DNA of 64,000 bases from Epiperipatus broadwayi (taxonomy: Eukaryota > Onychophora > Udeonychophora > Euonychophora > Peripatidae): positions 7,286,855 through 7,350,854 of the forward strand of contig JAQFVV010000049.1 in NCBI GenBank assembly GCA_028023455.1, read 5' to 3'. This document shows positions 1 through 14,046 of this stretch, piece after piece. Every line of letters begins with the position of its first letter. The stretch's first letter is position 1. Below the pieces are notes generated by a model, which was not told the DNA's origin, made no database searches, and saw nothing but the letters and a program-made list of their open reading frames with translations. Position numbers and translations under genes: made by a program.

Positions 1-3000
1 ATATATTTGTACATTTATTTTGAATTTATGTACTTTTATTTAAATTAGTATTTTTAATAAAATCATTAATTGCAAATTTAATTATTGAATGCTATAGATA
101 TATTTTTAATACTTTATTATTAGTTCCTCAAATATATTACTTTAATATAATCTTATTAATATAATATCAAGAAGAGATCTATGATATTGGAAAATGTGAT
201 TATTATTAATTTTATTAGTAATTATAAACATTTCTGGTTTATTATGTCAATAATGAATCCACTAATTGAACAACTCATTATTTTTTTTTGTATTTACTAG
301 TATAGCTAAACAAGGGAGATAAATGGCATTAAAAAGACCACTAAATAATAAAGGCCACTCAAACATCCTTTCACATAGAAACAGAAGAAGGGGGAGCATT
401 ATTCATAAAGTTTATTAACTGTCAGGTATTGACAATTTGATTATGTTCCCAAATTTTGTTTACTTTTAGCTAAGAATAAACAGGTATTCATTTGATGATC
501 AACATTAGATAACTTTCTTATTTACATAAGATATTTTTAATGAAAAATAATCAAAGCCTTATTGAAACTTTAAACAAAATATTCAAGTTTGCAGGCCAAG
601 ATTCAACCCCAAGTCAGTAGAATAACCATGGATATGGGAAACTATGAAAACATTTATGTACCGATATTAATTACTGTATTCAAAACATAAATTTTGTATT
701 ATTAGTGAAAAAGCTTCATATATAACATTATACTTTTGTTAATTTGAGCTTTCAATTTTATTAATGTATTTGTGTCTTCTATTCTATGAATATTAAAATG
801 CATTTTTTTTCTATATTCATAAGATAAATATTTATTTTTGTAATTCAATTCTATATTGTTAATGTTCTTTACTATAGCTTCAGTATTAGTCATGCAACTA
901 TAACCATTATTAAGACTATTAAATATTCTTTTATTTAAAATGTTGATAATTTTGATAACATGAAATTTCAAAAATTAAATAAAAGTCTTAATGGATTATT
1001 TTCTTTAGTATATTGATATTTATAAATATATGAATTTTTATATGAATACAAATACAATAACATACTTTTATATGATTTATAAATTTAAATTCTTTCATTT
1101 TATATACACCATTATGACTTTCTACAATAAGCATAATCAGTTTGTGTTTATTATTTTAATTTAGAATTAATTATTGATTATAATGATCTTTAAAACATTT
1201 TCAATTTTTTTAAAAACATCTGTCATTTTTTAAAAATGATGGACATTTTGTAAGATTGATAACATTATAGGATAGTGACTTCATTAAAGTATGTCATCCA
1301 AGAATAAAAAGATAATATTGATACTATTCATTATACAGTAAGATTTATTATGTTGTTTTTTATAGAAATAAAATACAATAAATATACTTATCAAATTTTT
1401 ATCCAGTATCATTACAAGGTAACCAGTGTTTTCATTTATGGCATAACCAAAGCAAAAAAGAATTTCATCTTTAATGATTACAAAAGCAAAATAATACTAG
1501 TTTTTTTTAGCACAATACATAATTAAAAACATAATTTGATTTCACAAATTAATTAGTATATTAATAATAATTTTAAAATGTATTTATTAGTCAACCATAT
1601 TTACTCATTTAATTTTGGAATAAAATTTTTATAAACAGTATTTTGTCTACAGCAAAAAATGTAGCCATCATTGTTATAAAATAACATCTTTGTAAGTTAT
1701 TTTGAAAAAAAAGAGTAAAAAATGATTTTATGCATTATGCAGATAATAATCAAATTTATATGATCAAAGATTGTTAAACATAAGTTAAAAATTTCATTTA
1801 TTTGTTCAACTTTATTTAAATAATTATGTAATTTTTTTCTGACATATTCAAGATAATGGTGGCTTAAATTTATTATAAGCATAGGAAAGTAACAGTACAG
1901 TTTCAATGTAAATAATTAATTACATTATTAAAATTACAGCAATAAACTGTATCTTATGTTTTTTTATATAATTGTTTAAAATTTCAATTGAATTTATACA
2001 AAATAAATAAAATCATGTGTTGAGCTTTGAGAGATCCCTCTATAGTCAAAAACTACATTGCTCAGCTATTATACAAAGTTTAAAGTTCATGTGAAAATTC
2101 TCTTTCTAAAATCATTAACTGTTGCTTTGAAAAAATATGACATTACTGTAAAAGTAATTCAAAATTTTATTGGTTAGATATTATAAAAATAAAAGACTAT
2201 GATAATAAAACATGAAGTGCACTAAAATTAATTTTAAAATATACATTCTGTTCACTTTTTTCCCCAGAATACTTTACTTTAATTTATCATATCATAATTT
2301 AAGAAATATTATTTCACACTATATAAGAAACAAAATAGCAAACCATCGATAAAGAAATTATAATTTAAAAAAAAATAAACGAAAGATAGACATTAAAAGA
2401 TTTTTTAGACAGTATATTTACTCACAGATTAGTATTTGTTTTTATATTAATATGTTTAACAAACTATTTATTCATTACTTAACACTTTTTTTAATTTCAA
2501 ACTTTACTTTCAAATTTGTTTTTTTAGGAACATATTATATTTGGGTTTTTTAATGAGATTTTTGATTTATGAGGAATTTTGGAGCAGATTCATCTTCCTC
2601 TCTGAGGTAAAGATAGATTTTTAAAATAAATTAATATGTCATTATATAAGTCAAAAGGTAAAATATTATTTAAATATTCCATTAGAAAACAAAGGAGTAT
2701 TCAACAGCTTTCTTTTCAGAATAGTGGAAAAGGAGACATTAGACTTACCAATTGCCAGGTGGGTATTTGAGTTTAGATAAGATAATCTGCTATTAGCTGA
2801 TCAATATACTAGATCCTTATCTTATTGAAAAAATATTAATCATTTAATAAAATGAATATTATTAACTGATTGATAATTAGTCTATATTTATATTTATTTG
2901 TTGCACTTTTTCTTGAAGTTTAGGAATAATTATAAAATAATAACTAGTTTAGTAATTAATATAAATATTTGTAGATTTGATATTGGTATTAATCTTTTCC

Positions 3001-3345
3001 TTAAGTATAAAAAATTGTTAAAAATTTGGATTAACAAAGATATTTAGTATTTTAGGTTTTCAAATTATTATTATGAAGAATTATTAATGTTTTTGTAGAA
3101 ATATTTTTCTTAATAATTAATGCCATTTTTATTATTTTTAAAAATTATTTTATTTTATTCTTTATTTATATATATATAAAACTTTAAAATAATTTACAAG
3201 TCAATTCAATTATTAAGCAATAGGGATTGTAAACATAAATAAAAAATAAATTAATAGTTCTAAAATTACAAACTAACATATATCTATATGTATGATGAAA
3301 TTGTAACATTTATAAATATTTAACTAATTAATTAAATGTATATAT
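1..3345. other. AT-rich DNA, no gene recognised
   Basis: Short open frames here are low-complexity (Ile, Asn, Lys, Tyr, Phe-rich) and match no family I know. The stretch has homopolymer runs and a short TA repeat near 3170. No transposon ends, tRNA or coding signature were found. Confidence 0.6.
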
Positions 3346-3348
3346 ACC

Positions 3349-3440
3349 TTTATTGTTAAAAGGAGGTTTGTCTTGACAACAGTTTGAAATTGTTGATTGT
3401 TATTGATATTGAGATTGACTAAGTGATTGACTGATTTTTA
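3349..3440 (+). repeat. Short copy of the 53.4-kb foldback repeat (family F)
   Basis: The segment contains CTTGACAACAGTTTGAAAT followed by a stretch rich in GATTG and TATTGATATTG. The same order occurs in reverse complement at 53350-53440. The front part recurs at 53955-54000. It is a fragment of a dispersed repeat of unknown class. Confidence 0.6.
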
Positions 3441-6400
3441 ATGATTTATATATTGTAACCTTCTCTTAGGATCCACAACTAATCTAGACTCATGTTTTGG
3501 GACTATAATCTGCCTTTGTGTCCTTCTCTTTGAATGCTGGAATCATGTATATGAATCTGGCTGCACATTTTAATTGTTAAGTGATGATGCTTTAGATGTA
3601 CTCTTAAATTATAGGGCTTAACAAAATTATTATAATATACCAACATATAGTTCATTTTACTATATTGGTTGATGATGATTTCAATATATAATCCTCTAAT
3701 ATGTCAATAGCAATAACAATAATAGTATGTGTGGTGATTAGCAATAAGACTACAGGAAATTAAATAAATTTTTAAACACAACAAGATTTATTTACAATAT
3801 TTACAAATATTTATTTCAGACACATTGTCTGAAATAACCAATACATTAAATTAAACTCCGGGATGGAAAATACTTTGTATCACATTGACTATATACTCAG
3901 CAAATGAGATAAACTAATACAGTGATGTTTATAGTATCACTATTATTATTGGCTAAGTTTCTATTATTATTCTATTTTATAGAATATGAGATTTAAAATT
4001 TATTTAAATTAAATTAGCATTTAAATTATAAACAAAATGTACTTAGTTCTTTGGGATATACACAACTTTTTAAATCTAAAAAAAAAACTTGAAGTTATGA
4101 TTTAGTGTAATAAACTGTAGCTATTTGATTTGTCGAAATATGATAAGGGCAATTATCATATACAGCATAGTTAATAATTTATTATCTTTTAATACAAAAA
4201 GATTCATCGTATTGATGTGGGGACAGTCATCATAAGTCAAATACACATATAACACTAAAATATTACCTATGTCCACAACCTAATCAGTGAATAGTTAATT
4301 GATCTTACCAATCCATTGGCGAATCACTACTTGATGAAGATAAATCCACACTGCCCACATGCACTTCTTGCTCTTACATGTATAAGTTCTACAATCACTA
4401 GTAGGTTTGGTTTGTTTTGTCTATAAACTGATGAAGATCCTACAACATCATAAAACACTATTACACTTAGGCAATTACTATAATTAGATCAGTGTTCCTT
4501 AATCTAACATCATCTTATCCTTGCTATTGGATTTTGAAATACTGAACTTCACCATACACAATGGAAAAATAACTCTCTAACCTCATGAGAGATCAACAAT
4601 AAAGGGAGGCTCTCCAAAATAACATGATAGTTGTATAATAATATGGCTAATTTTAATACCTCTCCATAAGTATACAAGTGTGAGCTTGGTCTCATCACAG
4701 AAAAATAGAATTCAAACCATGGATATCCTTTCTTTTAGGATTAATTATGCTAACTAAGCATTAATTATTACCTAGCCTCAACCATACTATCCTCTCATGT
4801 AATCAGCAATAGGTGATACCCCATCATCCCATGCTCAATATAAATATTAATATTCTATTTGATGCCATTATATGTGGCACATACTTATCAGCTAAAATCT
4901 ATCACAAATACTTCTCAATACTATAGCAAGGTAAAATAATACTAACGATAAAAGTGGAAATATAAATATTCCATTTCACAATGCAGAAACTACAAATGTA
5001 TTAATAGACAAACCAAAATATATGCCAAATGAATTATTAATTATTTTAAAATAACAATTATACTTTTGTTATAGCAAGCACTATGCATGTAAACAATGAA
5101 GATGAACCTGCATTTATATTCAAAGTGGATATGTTCATTCCTATGCAAAATTGAAAAATAAAAAAGGCTTAGGTCCATTTTTTTCATATAAGAAAATAAT
5201 TGGGTCATTATAGTATATCCTTGACAAAATTTAGTCTGTTTGTTCATTCCTTCTATAATATTAAAGGCTATTTTAAAAGTGCGAGAAATAAATATCTCCC
5301 TCTCTCGCCAGATAAATGACATTTAATATTATGTTTTCCCTTAATTGGAAAAATAGCAAAAATATGTGTAATGATAAATGTATATATCTTTATACATCTT
5401 TATATCCCTTTTTACTAAATATATTTTACACCATATATTTTATATCACAATAAATATATATATTAAAAAAAATTCCCAAATAACACATGACGTAAGTATT
5501 ATACCAATAACATAGCAATAATAAAAAAATAAACTAACATTTTCTCCCATTAGATTTTATCCTATTAGTCAAAGTTTATTTTATTCTTGTGAGCTAAAAT
5601 GATCAGAACTGATATTATGATGAGTAAACATTCTTAAATAATGCATATATATATATATTGATTATCCTGTTTGATGTTAGAATAATAAGACAATATTTAA
5701 ACACTTTTCCAAAGGCAATAAAAAATCATTTATTGGTTTATGTACCGATATCAGCATAATAAAATTAAAATTCAAACACTTCCAAGTATAGCAGAATTAA
5801 AAGGATAGGCTTATCCACTTTTCTATAGATAATTTTACTTAATAAAAAAAACTGACTTTAGAGTTTCATTACAATTAACACATTCAACTTTTTTTTTTAA
5901 ATTATTTATTGATTTTGTTCTTTCCTCCATGGTAATATCTGTAACAATCCTTAAATAATCTGGGCATTTTTAAAAACATTTTAAAATATTATTACGATGC
6001 ATATTTCCCAATAAAACTTTAAAAGTAAATATTTATTTTATTCCATTTTTATTAGCAAAGTATTATGTGATTAGCAATATTAAGAATTTATTCAATTATA
6101 AATACGATATCCTTTGCATTTTTAATCAATCTGCAATTTTTCATTTCTATCATTAAGCAAATTCGCACTAAAGAAAAATTTGTAGATGAGTTTTTATTTC
6201 TTAAGAAAGAATAGAGAATAAAATCATGCAATTATCTATTAACTTTATTAAAAGTTAGATGATTCAAAAATGACTTTTTTGATTTGTTTATTTTAACTTT
6301 TAACATTTTTCTTTAAAATTATTTCGAATTATTTTATTGAAATTATAATTTACAAACAAATGTATTTTCTGCTTTATGCTTAAGAGTGGCACGAAAAACA

Positions 6401-7490
6401 AACATTGTCAGATTTTTCCTTTAAAAGTAAATAATTTATGTGTCATTTTCAAATCTGACAATTTAAATATATAAACAAAACAAAACCAAATGCTTACATT
6501 TTCTTGAATTGTTCTGGGTTTGAAGTAATATTTGTAGAAGTAAATTATTATCCACATTGTTCCCATTTCTTCTTTTGCAGTATGACTTTCAGGAATGATC
6601 CAATCGATGGAAAAATAGCATTGAAACAATTGCAAGGCTTTGAGATTTCTATTCAATCATTTTAAATAAACAATAGTTATAATCCCATTCAAATAGATTC
6701 CAAATTTTTCTGATTTTTCAGTTTTTTCTCCTTATTTTATAAGATTAGAGTTGAAGTCTGTTGATTCTAATTCTTTTTTTCTTAATCACTCCCCCCTACA
6801 ACTTTGTTATATCATATATAGCTTGTATTACAAAGCATTATGGTAACAAATGGACCAATAACCTTAGTGTGAATATATTAATATTACCCACCTGGCTTCA
6901 TTTTTAATAATTACCCATAATCTGCAAAATTGTTTTCAATTCACTACAAAAAAAAATATGCTTAAGAATTAACTATAACAATTCATTTTACAAGATTTAC
7001 AAATTTAATTTATTTATTTATTTATTTATTTCAATTGCTATTCAACAATAATAAAATAGCAATATATTTATCTCCCAATTAATAACAATATTTTTAAATT
7101 ATTTTATCCCTAATTAAAGCCTACACTGGGTTTGAAACTTCTTCTCCACTCAAGCAGATTTCCTAGTGCATCCAGAACAGTCTTTATTTAAAGCCACTCA
7201 TTAAGATTTTAATGCCAAATATATTTTTATGATTTAAAATTTTGGATTATTTAATACAGGGACCTAAATAAAAGGTCACAATATATACACACTTTTCTAT
7301 TAGAAATAGAGTTTGTGTCTTATAATTATACATTTTCTAAAAGCATTCTGTATTTTTAAATGTTTTTTTTTTCTTTTTAATATAAAAACTGTATAATAAA
7401 TATTTCTATTTTTTAGTACCTTAGCATTCTATACTTGATCATTATATTAACAAGAATTAAAGCAACATGTATATGTCATTTTTCTGAAGG
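3441..7490. other. AT-rich DNA, no gene recognised
   Basis: No coding family was recognised. Simple repeats include an (AT)n run near 5645-5660 and a TTTA microsatellite at about 7010-7031. The open frames at 5041-5322 and 6408-6656 are compositionally biased and look like chance. Confidence 0.6.
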
Positions 7491-7494
7491 TTTT

Positions 7495-7607
7495 TGATGA
7501 TGGTGTTTTAGATGTGATAATACGTTTGACTATTTCCATTACGTTTCATTACATGCTGAATGTCTAGAAAATTTAAACTTTATTTAAACTTTTCCAAATA
7601 CAAACAA
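7495..7607 (+). repeat. Left inverted arm of decayed Penelope-like element
   Basis: This arm pairs with 8711-8825 in inverted orientation. Shared blocks include GATGTTTTAGAT, TGGACTATTTCCAT, TGTCTAGAAAATTT and AAACTTTTCCAAATACAAAC, with scattered mismatches and small gaps. Inverted flanks are common around Penelope-like elements, and a GIY-YIG remnant lies between the arms. Confidence 0.65.
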
Positions 7608-8059
7608 TTGTTAGTAACAACATACAAAAGACAACACTAGTTAGGAAATTACATATTTTGATTAGTACTAACCTGACCAGTGATAATGCTAGCATAGGAG
7701 TAGAACTAACACCTTTAGATTCTTGAATATCTTATTTTAAGGCAACACTCTAACCATCTGAACTATTCTGGAAAAGATAACAGTCACTAGAAATTTCAAT
7801 ACTTATCTATGAAGATGAGTTTAAATCCTCCTAATTTCTCCACTTTTCTTTTTTTTAATATTTTTTTCTAAAAGCAAGGTTAATTAGAGGCTTTCAGAAA
7901 TTATGTATTGCCACACTGGGTTGACATAGGATAGCATTGTCATATGATCAGATTTTTTGAATTTTTTTCATCTCAATTGAGCATATCTTCATTTGTATAT
8001 ACATGGTATATTATTGTAGACACTTCTGTTTCTATGTTCTAATCATTAGTTTAGAGTCT

Positions 8060-8532
8060 ATAAATAGTCGAAATAAGAGTCATAGATCACATGACCCTAT
8101 CTCTTAAGCTTATAAGTTATAAACAATGAGGAGTGCCAATTCCTCTACAAGCTTTGTGATAAATGCTTAACCAGAGCTAGCACTTAAAATATCTGTCAGG
8201 AACTCCTCCCTAAATCCTGACCATGGTTTCATGCTGAAAATCTATCATCCCCATATAGCTATTTGAGTTGGATAGCTGGGTTTGAAGACATGTAGATGTC
8301 TGAAAATTTCAGATTTTCCAATCAATAGATAACTTTTAGATAAGTGCTTGACTTGGGGTTGGTATTTTTAGATCTAATGTCTGAACCTACCCTGACATCT
8401 CTCTGAGGAGTGCCAAAGCACAAAACCATGGTCAGGGGTATGGGGAGTGTCCTGACAGAGATATTTTAAGTGCTGTCTTTGGCTAAGCATTTATCACAAA
8501 GCTTGTAGAGAAATTGGCACTCCTCATTTTTT
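8060..8532 (-). mobile_element. Hairpin retroposon, family D copy 1
   Basis: A 473-bp insertion lies between two exact copies of attagtttagagtct (8045-8059 and 8533-8547), a 15-bp target-site duplication. It has long inverted arms (8124-8229 and 8422-8528) that would form a stem of about 105 bp, plus a roughly 60-bp single-copy tail on the left. The same tail and stem recur at 25.4 kb and 40.7 kb. The duplication length suggests insertion by target-primed reverse transcription rather than by a DNA transposase. It has no coding capacity and splits a Penelope-like remnant. Confidence 0.75.
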
Positions 8533-8537
8533 ATTAG

Positions 8538-8627
8538 TTTAGAGTCTTTCAATAACTTATCAGTAGAGCAACTGGTCTCACCAATATAGTTCTTTCCACA
8601 TTCATATGGTAGTTTGTAGAAGCCATT
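8538..8627 (-). pseudogene. Penelope-like element GIY-YIG nuclease remnant
   Basis: The minus strand reads a short peptide with the hallmarks of the PLE endonuclease: a Tyr-Lys-Leu-Pro stretch, a Cys-Gly, then NYIGETS, the second half of the GIY-YIG motif. Upstream the frame hits a stop. Downstream (toward lower coordinates) it is cut by the family D insertion. A continuation with a His-Val-Tyr...Asp-Met-Leu-Asn pattern is visible in another frame at about 7900-8040. It is a dead fragment of the nuclease half of a retroelement; no reverse transcriptase motif was found nearby. Confidence 0.6.
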
Positions 8628-8710
8628 TTATTGTTCAGCAATTCAATGTAGAAGGATTGTGTAATATACCAACCAGTGCGGACTACTAAGCTGTGTTATC
8701 TATTACTTTT

Positions 8711-8825
8711 TTGTTTGTATTTGGAAAAGTTTAAATAACATTTAAAATTTTCTAGACATTCAATATTTAATGGTAGGTGATGGAAATAGTCCAAGATACT
8801 ATCATATCTAAAACATCATCATCAC
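8711..8825 (-). repeat. Right inverted arm of decayed Penelope-like element
   Basis: Reverse complement of the 7495-7607 arm with moderate divergence. Together the arms bracket about 1.1 kb that holds the GIY-YIG remnant and the family D insertion. Confidence 0.65.
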
Positions 8826-11576
8826 AAGCCTTCAAGTGAACAATTATTATTATTCATTTCTTTTTATTTCACTCTACAGCTATCAACTGCAATGGACATC
8901 AAAAAATATAGAGTTACAATATTTTCATCCTCAAAACCAGAATCTCATTTTTGCCTACATTAATGAAGACTACAATTTAAAACTGAAAACTAATGGACTT
9001 ATATTATCTAGAAGATACATTTTATTTTTTTATATTACTTAATATAAAAGCCATAAATTCAAAAAGATGTGGTTACAAGTCCAAGCCAACTCACTTGCAT
9101 AATAACATATATCTGATAGCAGTTTAATTTTAACATAATTTAAACATCTTAGTCTTATAATAGTTATAAGCACTCCTCAATATTTTGTCTAAAAAGGTTA
9201 ATACGAAGAACAAGAACAAAATCACTTGACTTAAAACAAGTCTAATTTATTATATTCTACTCTAAAGTCATTTATTATAAAATAGAGCAATTAACGAATG
9301 CTAGATAATATAGTGCTATAAAACCTTTTATCCAGGTTGTTTATTGGGTTTTGCTTTCATGAATAAAAGCTAAGATTCAAAGTTGAAATTTGCAACCACC
9401 TTTACTTTTTTTTACAATTCAAGTTTAATAGTCTGACATTTAACAAAAATGCTAAGTTTTGAATTCAAACTGGTTTTGCTAGCATAGTTACATAGATGTA
9501 ACACTAAATTATCTTCTCTACACTTTTAGAGATTTCACTTTTATAGTAACTATAGGCTTCTTTAATATATTAGATCAGAATATTAAATAATAACAATGAC
9601 AATGTATGACAAAATCATGATATTTAATGAGGGTTACAAAAACATTAAATTTACAGGTGGATAATATAAACCTAAATGGTGTTCTATTAAAAATTAATTT
9701 ATTGTATTAAAATGTTGGATCTACATGAAAGCTTTAACAAAAAGAATGTTTTGGTAAATAAAAATATTTAAAAATCATATATTGCCTTGAAAAGATTGAC
9801 TCTTTAAAAAACTTTAGGAAAAAAGTAGGATTCTAGTCATTTACTGGAAATATATAGTTTTAGAAAATGATACAAACTTAAAAACATCACATAAGCAATG
9901 CAGCTTCTATATTTCACCAACACCAACTTTTTATTACAGGTAGAATGAATAAACTATAGCAACCTCTAATTTTTTAAAGTTAGTAGGAATGAATGATAGA
10001 CTAATGCATTATCATTCTTTCAAAAACAATTCTCTTCATTTTACTCTAAAGCCATGTATTGTGAGGTTGAGTAATCAATGAACATCAGATAGTGAAGTGT
10101 TAAAATATCCTGATTTTTGATTTTGTCTTCATTAGATAAAACTAATGCAGTTATATATTTAAAATCCACTTTTATTCTTTATAAAGGTGAAGGAAGCCAA
10201 AACCCAGAAACTGATTTTAGGATGAGTACGTATTATACACTATACCATCCACTGTTCTTTTCTTTTTCAATTTTACCACAGATAGTTCTAAAGTAGACTG
10301 TTCTTGGAAGCATATGAAAATGTCAAGTGATGTTGGTGTTGACATTATTGTTCTCTTCATGTAAATTTGTGTTTAGTATACACATATATGAATATGCTTT
10401 TTATTAAGAAATTATTCTCTTTTTACATTTAAAACATATATTATATAATTACAAAATTGGATTATATAGAACAATATAATAAAATAAATTAAATGCAAAT
10501 AGTAAATAAATTTGCATTAAATAAGTTTAAACATTTTAATTAATGCAATAAGTGGAATTAGAAATTTTTTTTTACAAATCTATTAGAGTAATAGGATTTG
10601 ATTTGGAGTCAGCATTTTGTTAAATAAATCACATGAGATAAGAATTGCATAATAAAATATAATAATCCCTTATATATTTATAAAGTTTAATTACTATGTT
10701 TTTAATATGGATTGAATGTGATTAATCCAAGTACTTACTGATCATAACTTTTATTATCCAAATAAAATTTCAAAGATGATTTTTAACATTATTCCATAAA
10801 TTAATTTGTACACACATTAGCAAACAAAATTTTGAAAAAGACCACATTTTCAGTAAATATCTATAAACTCATAAATATGGTTGCAATGAACTGCCAGTTT
10901 ATTCTTCTTTAGCAAAAGTTAAGTTTGTAGAGACAGGTTAAATCATATACTTTTAAAGTCTGAAAAAATGGACAAATTCACAAATGTTCTGAAATTAAGG
11001 ATTTTGGGATTTCATTTAATAAAATACAATAACACTGTATTTATGAAATAAAAATTTTCTTTCACATCTCTTTCAATTGATATCAGATTTACAATAGAAT
11101 CAACAATTTATTCCACTTACCCCAGAACAGTTAATAAACCCACATCACTGATTGTTTTTGGCTTTTGCTTATCTAAGACAAAATTGTACTATATCACCAA
11201 AAATAATAACCTGAGATTTAAAAATCATTAAAGTTTTAAACAAAGGAGGCCCCATACACATTGCCTTAGTTTACTTCATGATAGGTCTGTGCCACAGAGC
11301 CTAAATCTCTGACTTACTTATGTACTAATTTAGATATGACTTGAGGCCATAAGAAATGTGTTTTTATGGTCTTAGTTTTATGCTAATTGTATGACTTTTT
11401 GGTGATGATAATATATAAAAAACAAGCACATACCTTTGTCTGCTTGCTTTTAACATCTATGATAAAAGTAGCTATCAACTGCATTTAGTCTACTCCAGGA
11501 CCATCCAGTGTAAATTTGATGAACTTATATATACATATTGTAACCTTCCCATCACTTTGTTTTTCTTCTGGCTATC
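8826..11576. other. AT-rich DNA, no gene recognised
   Basis: No gene family was seen. Segments near 9250-9370 and 10030-10145 look like an old, strongly diverged direct duplication; both carry a TACTCTAAAG-type block and an ATCAATGA/ATTAACGA block. Confidence 0.5.
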
Positions 11577-11960
11577 TTTTTCCCCCCATATGTCATAGCA
11601 TTGGCCAGGAGGCGAGCCCACAACAACCATCTGCAACCGACTGCTTGCGGCTGTGCTGACCTCTCGGCTAACACTGCTTGACTGGCCATCTTTATTTGCC
11701 TACTCATTTATTCTATACCATGCTAGCTCAATATTAAACATACAATATCATTGCAAGAGGGTATACAATTTTTTATGGGGCTTGAAACATTCCACACATA
11801 ACTATAGGATTGACTCTAGGGACGATTACAAGAGAGTGGTTTTAACATTGAAAAGTATAAAAGAAAAATGCCCTTTTCACAATAACATTGCTATTGTAAA
11901 GACTCTCACACCACCATCTTATTATGATCATTGGGAAAATCACCACAACAAACAATGACT
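11577..11960 (+). other. GC-rich island followed by an unrecognised 101-codon frame
   Basis: About 90 bp at 11600-11690 is far richer in G and C than its surroundings and includes GCGAGCCC, CAACCGACTGC and TTGCGGCTGTGC. An open frame of 101 codons starts at 11653 and runs to 11958. Its peptide has a hydrophobic first third and a basic middle, and matches no family I know. It could be a transposon or gene-fragment relic or chance. I do not claim it is expressed. Confidence 0.25.
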
Positions 11961-13927
11961 ACCATAATATTTCCTTTAATTGATAACTTAAATTACCATT
12001 ATACATTTTAAAAATCTTAAATTAATATACATTAATGAAATTACATTAATTTCACACAATTAATTCTATCCTATTATAATCTCAGGAATTATAAGTATTC
12101 TGCATTAAAATCCAATATATCCATTGGACTGATACTTAAATGATTGTATCGCAAGAGGGATTTTACTGGGATCCAAGATACCAATGCCAATAATAATTAC
12201 TATAGAACACTTGTTTTAGTATAAACCAAGCTTCATTATACTATTATTATCTACCAAGTCTAACTTACTTAAATATTCTCTTCAATTACTTAGCATTAAC
12301 CTACTGTCACTACATCCTCCAGAGCTACAGACTTTCAGATGCATTAGTTAATAATTGCCGCTATTTAAATGTTATACTAATTTAAATTTATGATCTTATA
12401 GATATTTCACTTTAAGTTATAAAATTAGAATGTGACTCTCCATTGCACTATTGATCCTATCATATGCTCTCTATTTTGCAATATTGAACAGAAGTTCTCA
12501 AATAAGGCCTGCAATTAAAATATAATAGGTATCATTCTATGTGGATAATGTGTTTTCTTGATGTGACTTTGTGATAGGAATGACTGTTGGACACAATGAG
12601 ACTAATATTACCAAGTTAAATTAATATGTTCTTTCATTTACAATAAGAATGATAAACAATAACAACATATATGTACTGGGTTAAATATTTCCTTAACAAT
12701 AACAAATTTTTTTTTAACAAAGATCAAACTATTTATGCATAGACAACTTATTTATATTTTATACAGATAATCTTAATGCTTCAGATATTCAATTACCCTT
12801 TCCCTAGTTTATATTTCTCTTTTAAAATTATTAGTTATAGCTTTATTACTGTCTATGATTTCATGCTAGTATGCTAGATATATCATTCATGAATTATTCA
12901 ATCCCTTCATATTCATTTACATTTAAATTGAGTTTGAAAATTTCACATTCTAATCATATTACAAAGTTTTTTTTTTTTTTACTGATATAAGTACAATATT
13001 TATAATATGTCAAAAAAAATATGATTAGGATTCTTTGTTATGTTATGAAAATCATTTCATCGCTTCATTCTATCTCTTACACTCATTTTCTTTTATAATA
13101 TTAAATCTCAGTATTTTATTTAGAGAGTTATTTATTCTAATAAATATTCCACTATCTATGATCTTTGTTTCATACATAATTTAATTACTTGCAGACAACT
13201 CTGTCCAGACTCAACTAGAAAATCCATACAATCCTTCAAAATTTCATCTTTATCTTTAATTCACAATAGATTAATATTTATCCTAACTTTAGAAAGATGA
13301 GCCACTGACTTATTGCTATTATTCTAATAGAGGGATAGATGTTTCATTTATTATGATGTGTTATTTGTTAGGTAATCATTTTATTAAAGAACTTACCCCA
13401 ATTCTGCCCTGGCTTCTACTTACACAATCATTTTTTTCTTGAACATCCTCTTATTTCTCCTTATAAATTACCTAAGCATTACAAAGATTTAACTCAGCTA
13501 ACCCATCACCAATTCTTCAGGATGCTATTCTATATAATATATTCTGGAAATATGACTCATATTGTACTTCAGTATAGGCAGCATTTAATACTCTATCTAT
13601 TTCTAGACCCCTCCTATAATCTACCCTTTTCATGCAATATTCCCCTATATATATCTACCATCATAACCCAAAACAAATAATCTATATTATTAATATTATT
13701 CAGATGTTCTAGATAATGTTTATTTTTATTAATAAATGAGATTCTAATATGGTCTTACATCACATTCACTCATTCTTGAAATTATTAATATTATATTCTA
13801 TATGTTTTTTTTATAATCCAATCAGAATATATATGACTTAAATATTGTTTTTTTCCACTCACATACTCTTTCACATTATAATTCATGAGTATAGATTGTA
13901 TAGCAGGTTTTAAACATAAAAATCTTT
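11961..13927. other. AT-rich DNA, no gene recognised
   Basis: Only AT-rich sequence with homopolymer tracts was seen, for example a T run near 12970. No transposon termini or coding similarity were recognised. Confidence 0.6.
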
Positions 13928-14046
13928 TACACCTGGGTCTCGTTTTATGTGGATTTTTTAAATGCAATTTTGAAGTTATGTGATTCATGTTTTTCTTAAT
14001 ATCTTTGTATGCAGTTTTCTTTTATGCAATAAGAATTATTAGAACA

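Noticed and set aside
702-971. 89-codon minus-strand frame
   Set aside because: Asn/Ile/Lys-rich translation of AT-rich DNA with no family motif; similar frames are expected by chance.
4428-4455. CTGATGA followed by TAAAAC, resembling a hammerhead core
   Set aside because: The second core block is not GAAA, no GTC-type cleavage site follows, and the flanks do not pair as stem I.
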